This document shows, in pieces, positions 1-6,583 of a DNA stretch of 9,012 nt; within the stretch, counting starts at the first letter, position 1, and each line of letters starts with the position of its first letter. Origin of the DNA: Lentisphaeria bacterium (lineage in GTDB: Bacteria > Verrucomicrobiota > Lentisphaeria > Oligosphaerales > Oligosphaeraceae). Both the position numbers and the translations under genes were made by a program. The stretch spans positions 1 through 9,012 of the forward strand of contig JAEDMH010000095.1 in NCBI GenBank assembly GCA_016303095.1, written 5' to 3'. Below the pieces are notes generated by a model. The model was not told the origin of the DNA. It ran no database searches and saw only the letters and a program-made list of their open reading frames with translations.

Positions 1-86
1 CTTCGTGCGCGCCGTAGGCGCTTCTGTGCCCTCCGTGTTTTCCTTCCCTGTCCTCCGTGTGCCCCGCAGGGTCTCTCCGTGTTTGA
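1..86 (-). repeat. Degenerate CACGGAG heptamer array, left copy
   Basis: Read on the minus strand, this stretch carries heptamers of the type CACGGAG. They lie at 75-81, 53-59 and 31-37 (exact CTCCGTG on the plus strand), with variants at 22-28 (TTCTGTG) and 1-7 (CTTCGTG). Unit-to-unit spacings are 22, 22, 9 and 21 nt. A 5-bp stem GCGCC/GGCGC with a 3-nt loop lies at 9-21, directly after the 22-28 unit. The same order of units recurs in opposite orientation after the last gene (8759-8853). The array may continue beyond the left edge. It is too irregular and short-spaced for CRISPR. Function is unknown; it could be a dispersed intergenic repeat family. Confidence 0.7.
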
Positions 87-95
87 GCGGGGGGG

Positions 96-101
96 TATAT
101 T
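96..101 (+). promoter_or_regulatory. Possible -10 box for the operon
   Basis: TATATT stands out in an otherwise GC-rich leader, just after a run of seven G (89-95). It matches the sigma-70 -10 consensus at five of six positions and would place transcription start near 108, giving a leader of about 35 nt. No convincing -35 hexamer lies 16-18 nt upstream, where the heptamer array sits. It is the only promoter-like spot seen in the leader, so it is listed as a candidate only. Confidence 0.3.
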
Positions 102-123
102 TTGAGGCTCGGCGAAACCACGA

Positions 124-141
124 CCCCTCTTTTCCCCTTTC
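124..141 (+). promoter_or_regulatory. Pyrimidine-only tract in place of a ribosome binding site (mutS)
   Basis: Eighteen consecutive C/T bases abut the mutS ATG. No GGAG or AGGA-like sequence lies in the 20 nt before the start, so canonical Shine-Dalgarno pairing is not available. A similar pyrimidine run precedes waaA and a shorter one precedes hrpB. A role in S1-assisted or unstructured-leader initiation is inferred. Confidence 0.45.
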
Positions 142-2697
142 ATGACGGATACCCCGAAAAACTCCTCTTCTGTGGGAGAGCTGACTCCAGGCATGCGGCA
201 ATACATGGAGGCGAAGCGCTCCCTTCCCAAGGACACGCTTCTCATGTTCCGCATGGGGGATTTCTATGAGATGTTCTTTGAGGACGCCAAGATTGCGGCG
301 GGGCTGATGAATGTGGTGTTGACCAGCCGGGCGGGGGCGCCCCTGTGCGGCGTCCCCTACAAGGCGGTGCGCCTCTACGTGCCCAAGCTTCTGGCGGCGG
401 GATACAAGGTGGCTCTGGCGGACCAAATGGAGGACGCCAAGCAGGCCAAGGGATTGGTGCGGCGGGACATCACCGAGGTGATCTCCCCGGGCACGGTGAT
501 GGAGGACTCCCTCCTGGACGACCGGCGCAGCAACTATCTGGCCGCCCTGCTGCCTGCCTCCCGGGGAGGAATCTGGGGGCTGGCCTCCTTGGAGCTCTCC
601 ACCGGCGAATTCCGGGTGGCGGAACTCACGCCCGATGAACTGGAGGCGGAGCTGACCCGCCTGAATCCCGCCGAGGTCCTGGCTCCCGCCACCACCCTGG
701 AACAATGGGAAAAAACCGGCTTCCCCTCCCAACTTCCCCACCATCTCTCCTGGACCACCCTGGAGGATTGGCACTTCGACATCCCCCTGGCCACTCAGGA
801 ACTCCAACGACATTTCCGGGTGGCCTCCCTGGACGGCTTTGGCTGCCGGGGCATGGAGGTGGCCCTGGGGGCCGCGGGGGCCGTCCTCTCCTACGCCTGC
901 CAGAATCTCCGGAAGGACGCCTCCAACATCACCTCCCTCACCGCCTACCAGCCCGGAGAATGCCTCATTCTAGACCGGATTTCCCAGCGAAATCTGGAGT
1001 TGGTGGATCCCCTCTTCACCGGCGAAAAGAACAACACCCTCCTTTCCGTGCTGGATGAAACCGTCACCCCCATGGGGGCCCGTCTCCTTCGGGAGTGGAT
1101 GCTCCGTCCCCTGCGGAGCCGTCCGGAGATTCTCCGGCGTCAGGAGGCGGTGGCCAACCTGGTGGAGAAGCCCTTGCTGCTGGGAGAACTCCGGGAGGCC
1201 CTCACCGCCATCCGGGATTTGGAGCGCACCGTCACCCGTCTGGCCGTGGGCTCCAACGCCACCGCCCGGGATCTGGTGGCCCTCCGCAACGGCCTGGAAA
1301 TGCTCCCCGGCCTGAAGACCCTTCTCCGGGACGCCAATGCCCCCCTCCTCCGGGAACGGGAGGAGGAGATGGAGGAACTGCCCCAGCTGGCTGGCTTGAT
1401 CCGACGGGCCGTGGTGGAGGAACCCCCCGCCACTATCCACGACGGCGGCATCTTCCAATCAGGATATCACCAGGAGCTGGATCTGCTCCGGCGGGCCTCC
1501 TCCGAGGGAAAGGACTGGATCGCCCAATACCAGCTCCAGGAACAGCAGCGCACCGGCATCAAATCCCTCAAAGTCCGCTTCAACAAGGTCTTCGGATACT
1601 TCATCGAAGTCTCCAAAAGCTTCCTGGACCAGGTGCCCCAGGAGTATCTCCGCAAGCAGACCATCGTCAACGGCGAACGCTTCATCACCCCGGAACTGAA
1701 GGAGATCGAGGACAAGGTCCTGGGGGCCGACGAAAAGTCCCGCGCCCTGGAATACGAACTCTTCCAGGAAATGCGCCAGAAGGTCTGCCAGGCGCTGCCG
1801 GCCATCCAGAAGAGCGCCCGGGCCATCGCCCAGGTGGACTGCCTGGAGAGCTTGGCCCAGGTGGCCACCCAATACCAATATGTCCGCCCGGAGATTCTGG
1901 AGGAGCCGGTGCTGGACATTCGGGAGGGACGACATCCCGTCCTGGACGCCCGGATGACCGACACCGCCTTCGTGCCCAACGACTGCCAGCTGGATGCCCA
2001 CGACGGCCAGATCGCCCTCATCACCGGCCCCAACATGGCGGGAAAATCCACCTACATCCGCCAGGTGGCCCTCCTGGTTCTCATGGCCCAAATGGGCTCC
2101 TTCCTGCCGGCCAAAAGCGCCAAAGTGGGCCTGGCCGACCGCATCTTCACCCGGGTGGGGGCCGCCGACGACCTCTCCCGGGGACAATCCACCTTCATGG
2201 TGGAGATGGTGGAGACCGCCAACATCCTCAACCACGCCACCCCCAACAGCCTGGTGATCCTGGATGAAATCGGCCGGGGCACCTCCACCTTCGACGGACT
2301 CTCCCTGGCCTGGGCCATCGCGGAATATCTCCACGACACCCCCGCCGCCAAGGCCCGCACGCTCTTCGCCACCCACTACCACGAGCTCACGGATCTGGCC
2401 CTCACCAAGAAGGGGCTGCGCAACTACACGGTTCTGGTGCGGGAGCAGGGGGAGGAGATTCTCTTTCTCCGGAAGATTGTCCCCGGCATTGCGGACCGCA
2501 GCTACGGCATTCATGTGGCCCGGCTGGCGGGCATTCCCAAGCCCATTCTGAAACGGGCTCAGCAAGTCCTGGAAAATCTGGAATCCAACGAGTTCGACGA
2601 AAACGACCGCACCCGCCCCAAGCTGGCCGAAACCAAGCGCAAGGGCAAACGCTCCCCCGCCGACAACCCCCATCAGCTTACCCTGGATTTCCACTAG
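142..2697 (+). CDS. mutS: DNA mismatch repair protein MutS
   Basis: MutS recognises mispaired and looped DNA as a dimer and, on ATP binding, becomes a sliding clamp that recruits MutL. The 851 residues match the usual MutS1 length (E. coli 853). The mismatch-wedging F-Y-E motif is at residues 41-43, followed by the connector and lever/clamp regions (FNKVFGYFIEVS from 480). The ABC-type ATPase has Walker A GPNMAGKST at 629-637, STFMVEM, Walker B ending LDE at 707-709, and the switch region FATHYHEL at 742-749. The FYE motif and lack of a Smr domain separate it from MutS2. The last residues, QLTLDF at 845-850, resemble a beta-clamp binding hexapeptide. The start at 142 is the first ATG and places FYE where expected; there is no Shine-Dalgarno sequence. 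No mutL is in the window. It is first in the apparent operon, 16 nt before waaA. No truncation or missing key residue is seen. Confidence 0.98.
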   Translation: MTDTPKNSSSVGELTPGMRQYMEAKRSLPKDTLLMFRMGDFYEMFFEDAKIAAGLMNVVLTSRAGAPLCGVPYKAVRLYVPKLLAAGYKVALADQMEDAKQAKGLVRRDITEVISPGTVMEDSLLDDRRSNYLAALLPASRGGIWGLASLELSTGEFRVAELTPDELEAELTRLNPAEVLAPATTLEQWEKTGFPSQLPHHLSWTTLEDWHFDIPLATQELQRHFRVASLDGFGCRGMEVALGAAGAVLSYACQNLRKDASNITSLTAYQPGECLILDRISQRNLELVDPLFTGEKNNTLLSVLDETVTPMGARLLREWMLRPLRSRPEILRRQEAVANLVEKPLLLGELREALTAIRDLERTVTRLAVGSNATARDLVALRNGLEMLPGLKTLLRDANAPLLREREEEMEELPQLAGLIRRAVVEEPPATIHDGGIFQSGYHQELDLLRRASSEGKDWIAQYQLQEQQRTGIKSLKVRFNKVFGYFIEVSKSFLDQVPQEYLRKQTIVNGERFITPELKEIEDKVLGADEKSRALEYELFQEMRQKVCQALPAIQKSARAIAQVDCLESLAQVATQYQYVRPEILEEPVLDIREGRHPVLDARMTDTAFVPNDCQLDAHDGQIALITGPNMAGKSTYIRQVALLVLMAQMGSFLPAKSAKVGLADRIFTRVGAADDLSRGQSTFMVEMVETANILNHATPNSLVILDEIGRGTSTFDGLSLAWAIAEYLHDTPAAKARTLFATHYHELTDLALTKKGLRNYTVLVREQGEEILFLRKIVPGIADRSYGIHVARLAGIPKPILKRAQQVLENLESNEFDENDRTRPKLAETKRKGKRSPADNPHQLTLDFH

Positions 2698-2701
2698 GCG
2701 A

Positions 2702-2713
2702 TTCCCTTCCCCC
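2702..2713 (+). promoter_or_regulatory. Pyrimidine-only tract before waaA
   Basis: Twelve consecutive C/T bases fill most of the 16-nt mutS-waaA gap and abut the ATG. The C/T richness continues into the first 20 codons, which encode a Leu/Phe-rich membrane segment written mainly with CTC and TTC. No Shine-Dalgarno sequence is present, and the preceding bases are the end of mutS. Confidence 0.45.
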
Positions 2714-4018
2714 ATGCTCCTCCTCTACAATCTCCTCTTCCCCCTCCTCCTTCTCCTCTATCTCCCCTTCTACGCCGTCCATATCCTCCGCCGAGGTGGC
2801 CTGACCCGGGATTTCTGGGAGCGCTTCGGCATCTTCCCCCGGGAGGTGAAGGAGCGCCTCCGGGCCCTGAAGTCCCCGGTGTGGGTCCATGCGGTCTCCG
2901 TGGGGGAGTGCGTGGAGGCCATCTCCTTCATCCGCCGCTGGCAGGAGCGCCATCCCCAGGAGGAGTTCGTCCTCTCCTGCGGCACCTCCACGGGCTTCGC
3001 CACGGCGCGGAAGGGGCTTCCTTCCCAGGTGGTGTGCGTGTATTGCCCCATGGACTGCTGGTGGATGGTGCGCCACGCGGTCCGTCTCATCCATCCCCGC
3101 CTTCTGGCCATTCTGGAGGTGGAGATCTGGCCCAATCTGATCCGCCAGACCCGACGCTTCGGCGCTCCCGTGGTCATGGTGAACGGGCGCCTCTCCGACC
3201 GCTCCAGCCGGGGATATGCCCGGTGGGGATTCTTCTTCCGCCCCCTCTTCCAGGCCTACAGCCTCCTTTGCGTCCAGACCCCCGAGGACCAGGCGCGCCT
3301 GGAACGCGTCATGGGCAAGGATGACCGCATCCATGTGGTGGGCACCGTGAAGTTCGACCAGGTGGCTCCCGGCAATCCGGCCCAAAGCCAGGAACTCCTC
3401 CAAAAGGCCTTCGGACCGGAAGAACATCTCCTCTTCTGCGTGGGCAGCACCCATCCCGGAGAGGAGGAGCTGATCTGCCAGGCCTTCGCCCGACTCCTCC
3501 CCAATCAGCCCCAGTGGCGCATGATTCTGGTGCCCCGACACGCCGAACGGGCCCAGGAAGTGGCCGCCGTCCTGGACGCCTTCCATCTCCCCTGGCAGGC
3601 CGTGGCCCCCGTCCCCGGAAATCCGCCCCAGGCTCCCGATGGACAGGCCCAGGTGCTCCTGGTGAACACCACGGGACAGCTCATGGGATTCTATCGCACC
3701 GCCGATCTTTGCTATGTGGGAAAGAGCCTGGCGGGACAGACCGGGGGACACAATATCATCGAACCCGCCATCTTCGGAAAGGCCATCCTCTATGGTCATC
3801 ACATGGAGAATTTCCGGGAGGTGGACCAGCTCTTCCGACAGGCCCAGGCCGCCCAGCCCGTGGAGGGAGACCAGCTCCTTCTTCCCGCTCTCCAGGAACT
3901 CATGGGGGATGCCGCCAAACGGGAGGAGTTGGGCCGCCGGGCCCGCGCTCTGGTGGAAACCCATCGGGGCGCCATCAACCGCACCCTGGAGCTCCTGGAC
4001 ACGCTCCCCCGGCCCTAG
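2714..4018 (+). CDS. waaA: 3-deoxy-D-manno-octulosonic acid (Kdo) transferase, GT30
   Basis: WaaA (KdtA) moves Kdo from CMP-Kdo onto the lipid A precursor at the cytoplasmic face of the inner membrane, the first inner-core step of LPS synthesis. The 434 residues fit the family (E. coli about 425). Residues 1-22 form one hydrophobic Leu/Tyr/Phe-rich anchor followed by basic residues, and RDFWERFGIFP at 32-42 is the typical start of the N-terminal lobe. HAVSVGE at 59-65 contains the family's catalytic-base glutamate (E65). The C-terminal GT-B lobe has ADLCYVGKSL and then GGHNIIEP at 344-351, the nucleotide-sugar binding signature. VGKSL rather than the common VGGSL is a variant I associate with PVC bacteria. 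Whether it adds one or more Kdo units cannot be read from sequence. It lies 16 nt after mutS and 6 nt before hrpB. The gene has no TTA, CTA or TCA codon. Confidence 0.96.
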   Translation: MLLLYNLLFPLLLLLYLPFYAVHILRRGGLTRDFWERFGIFPREVKERLRALKSPVWVHAVSVGECVEAISFIRRWQERHPQEEFVLSCGTSTGFATARKGLPSQVVCVYCPMDCWWMVRHAVRLIHPRLLAILEVEIWPNLIRQTRRFGAPVVMVNGRLSDRSSRGYARWGFFFRPLFQAYSLLCVQTPEDQARLERVMGKDDRIHVVGTVKFDQVAPGNPAQSQELLQKAFGPEEHLLFCVGSTHPGEEELICQAFARLLPNQPQWRMILVPRHAERAQEVAAVLDAFHLPWQAVAPVPGNPPQAPDGQAQVLLVNTTGQLMGFYRTADLCYVGKSLAGQTGGHNIIEPAIFGKAILYGHHMENFREVDQLFRQAQAAQPVEGDQLLLPALQELMGDAAKREELGRRARALVETHRGAINRTLELLDTLPRP

Positions 4019-4024
4019 CTCCCC

Positions 4025-6583
4025 ATGCCTCCTTTCTCTCCTTCCCAGCTGCCCATCCAGGAAATCCAGGCCGATTTCCTGAACACCATGGCCTCTCCCG
4101 GCGCCATGGCTGTCCTTTCCGCCCCCACCGGCAGCGGAAAGTCCACCCAAATCCCCCCCTGGCTCCTAAAGTGCCTCCCGGAAAACCAAAAGGTCCTGGT
4201 CCTCCAGCCTCGACGACTGGCCGCTCGCATGCTGGCCGAACGGGTGGCCTGGGAACGGGGAGAAAAACCCGGGGAGACCGTGGGCTATCTGACCCGATAT
4301 GACCGGGCTCTCTCCGCCTCCACCAGAATTCTCTTTGTCACGGAAGGTATTCTAACTCGTATGTTGTTGAATACCAAGGAGTTAGAGAAATATGGGGCCA
4401 TTGTCTTCGACGAATTTCACCAGCGCACCCTGGACGGGGATCTGGGACTCTCCATGGCCTACGATCTCCGGAACCGCACCCGTCCGGATCTCCGTCTGGT
4501 GGTGATGAGCGCCACCTTGGACGGGGAGCGTGCCTCCGCCTTCCTCCAGGGGAGCCGTCGTCTCCAGGCCCGTGGCCGCCTCTTTCCCGTGGAGCTCTCC
4601 TACACTCCCCGGAGCACCTTCCGCAATCTCTATCATGCGGTGGCCTCCGCCCTGAAGGAGCTTCTGGAGGCCGGCCATCCCGGGGATGTGCTGGTCTTCC
4701 TCCCGGGCGCCCCGGAGATCCGCCATGCCGCCGAGGCCATCCGCCAGACCCACTTTCCCGAACCCCTCCTCCTTCTTCCCCTCTACGGGGAAATGTCCCC
4801 CGAGGCCCAGCATGCGGTCATGGAGCCCGCCGATCGCCGCAAGGTGATTCTGGCCACCAACATTGCCGAGACCAGTCTCACCATCCCCGGGGTGCGCCTG
4901 GTCATCGACAGCGGCCTGGCCAAGATCAGCCGCTATGATGCCCAGCGGGGCGTGAATCTCCTGGAGACGGTCCCCATCTCCCGGGACGCCGCCGACCAAC
5001 GGGCGGGACGGGCCGGACGGGAAGCCCCCGGACTCTGCCGACGCCTCTGGAGCGCCCTGGAGCAGGACCACCGCACCCCTCATACCCTCCCCGAAATCCA
5101 ACGCCTGGATCTGGCCGATCCCATCCTCACCATCCATTGCTGGGGATACCACGACGACGAGGCCTTCCCCTGGTACGAGCCCCCCCCGTCCCGGGCACGC
5201 CAAAGCGCTTGCCAACTCCTGGAGACCCTGGGACTCCTGACTCCCCAGGGAGAGGTCACCCCCACTGGACGCCTGGTGCGGGAATATCCCGCCCATCCCC
5301 GCATGGCTCTCCTCCTCCATTGGGGCAAGCTCCAGGGGGTCTTCCGGGAGGCCTGCGCCGTGGCCGCCATCCTGGAAGGACGCCCCCTCATGCTCCGCCG
5401 GGGCGCCGCGGACACCCTCACCCAGCACCGGGGCACTCTTCGCCGGCAGGGCAGGGGGGATCCCGCTCCTCAATCGGATTTCATGGCCCAGCTGACTCTC
5501 CTCCAACAGGCCCGGGAATGCCACTTCGACGAAAATGCCTGCACCCGCCTGGGGATCCTCTCCGGCGCCGCCCGGGAGGTCTGCCGCACTTGGCAGGATC
5601 TCCTGAAGCTCACCCCCCGGGAAAACTACACCCCCAGCCCCAATCCCCCCCTGGCTCTGGCACGGGTCCTTATGCACTGCTTCCCCGACCGATTGGCGAA
5701 ACGGCTGGACACGGGAACCCTGAACTGCGAGCTGGCAGGACGCCGCCGGGCCACGCTCTCTCCCCAGTCCCTGGTCCGGGAGGAACCCCTCTTCGTGGCC
5801 GCGGAAATGCGGGAGATCTCCGCCGGAAAACTCCCCGGCACCACCACCGAATTGTCCCTGGTCTCCGGACTCCGGGAAGAATGGCTCTGGGAGGATTTCC
5901 CCGAGGCGCTCCAGGAATCCCAGGAGCTGTTCTGGGACGGGGTGCGACAGCAGGTCTATCAACGCCGCAGTCTTACCTGTCTGGGACTGGTTCTGGAGGA
6001 GTCCCTCCGCCACGATCCCGACCCGGAGGCGGCGTCGGAGATGCTCTTCCAGCAGGTGGTCTCCACCAATAGCATGCCCCTCCTGGGGTGGGACGAAGGG
6101 TGCCAGGAGTGGATGGAGCGGGTCCGCTTCCTCCGGGAACATTTTCCCAAGCTGGCCCTTCCGGAATACACCCCCGAGGAATGTCTCCAGGCGAAACGGG
6201 CTCTCTGCCAGGGAGAAACGAAATACAGCGCCGTCCGCCACAAGCCGGCTCTCCCCTTCCTCCAACAGCTCCTCACCCCAGAGCAGGTCTCCGCCGTCCA
6301 ACAACTGGCTCCCCCCACCCTCCCTCTCCCCAATCACCGGAAACTCCGCCTGGAATACCACCCCGGACAACCCCCCAAGGGCAGGGCGAAAATCCAGGAG
6401 CTCTACGACGTCACCGGCCCCGTCACCGTGGGAAAAGGCACCATCCCCGTCCTCCTGGATATCCTGGCTCCCAATTTCCGCACGGTCCAAATCACCGACG
6501 ACCTCCCCCGATTCTGGCAGGTCCACTACCCCTCCATCAAAACTCAGCTGCAACGCCGCTACCCTAAACACCCATGGCGATGA
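4025..6583 (+). CDS. hrpB: ATP-dependent DEAH-box helicase HrpB
   Basis: This is a superfamily 2 DEAH/RHA-type helicase of the HrpB branch. These act on RNA in vitro in related HrpA-like proteins, but the cellular role of HrpB is poorly known. Motif I is APTGSGKST at 33-41, motif II DEFH at 129-132 (the HrpB form rather than DEAH), motif III SAT at 162-164 and motif VI QRAGRAGR at 325-332, preceded by TNIAETSLTIPGV. A helicase-associated region follows. The end FW-(x)4-YPS...RRYPKHPW is the hallmark of the HrpB C-terminal domain and separates it from the much longer HrpA. Length is 852 residues against roughly 810-850 usual. The ATG lies 6 nt after the waaA stop with only CTCCCC between, so no Shine-Dalgarno sequence is possible there. 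It overlaps the next gene. Codons 101-126 (4325-4400) are AT-rich and use TTA, CTA, TTG, ACT and CGT, unlike the rest. Confidence 0.96.
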   Translation: MPPFSPSQLPIQEIQADFLNTMASPGAMAVLSAPTGSGKSTQIPPWLLKCLPENQKVLVLQPRRLAARMLAERVAWERGEKPGETVGYLTRYDRALSASTRILFVTEGILTRMLLNTKELEKYGAIVFDEFHQRTLDGDLGLSMAYDLRNRTRPDLRLVVMSATLDGERASAFLQGSRRLQARGRLFPVELSYTPRSTFRNLYHAVASALKELLEAGHPGDVLVFLPGAPEIRHAAEAIRQTHFPEPLLLLPLYGEMSPEAQHAVMEPADRRKVILATNIAETSLTIPGVRLVIDSGLAKISRYDAQRGVNLLETVPISRDAADQRAGRAGREAPGLCRRLWSALEQDHRTPHTLPEIQRLDLADPILTIHCWGYHDDEAFPWYEPPPSRARQSACQLLETLGLLTPQGEVTPTGRLVREYPAHPRMALLLHWGKLQGVFREACAVAAILEGRPLMLRRGAADTLTQHRGTLRRQGRGDPAPQSDFMAQLTLLQQARECHFDENACTRLGILSGAAREVCRTWQDLLKLTPRENYTPSPNPPLALARVLMHCFPDRLAKRLDTGTLNCELAGRRRATLSPQSLVREEPLFVAAEMREISAGKLPGTTTELSLVSGLREEWLWEDFPEALQESQELFWDGVRQQVYQRRSLTCLGLVLEESLRHDPDPEAASEMLFQQVVSTNSMPLLGWDEGCQEWMERVRFLREHFPKLALPEYTPEECLQAKRALCQGETKYSAVRHKPALPFLQQLLTPEQVSAVQQLAPPTLPLPNHRKLRLEYHPGQPPKGRAKIQELYDVTGPVTVGKGTIPVLLDILAPNFRTVQITDDLPRFWQVHYPSIKTQLQRRYPKHPWR

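Noticed and set aside
1..86. Heptamer arrays as a CRISPR array
   Set aside because: Units are only 7-9 nt, imperfect and spaced 9-35 nt irregularly, and no cas gene is present.
1095..2267. 390-codon plus-strand frame inside mutS
   Set aside because: It is out of frame with a gene that has every MutS motif, and its product is Pro/Gly/Arg-rich, as expected from frame-shifted GC-rich codons.
4025..6583. HrpA rather than HrpB
   Set aside because: HrpA proteins are about 1300 residues with a different C-terminal part. Here the length, the DEFH motif and the terminal YPKHPW signature fit HrpB.
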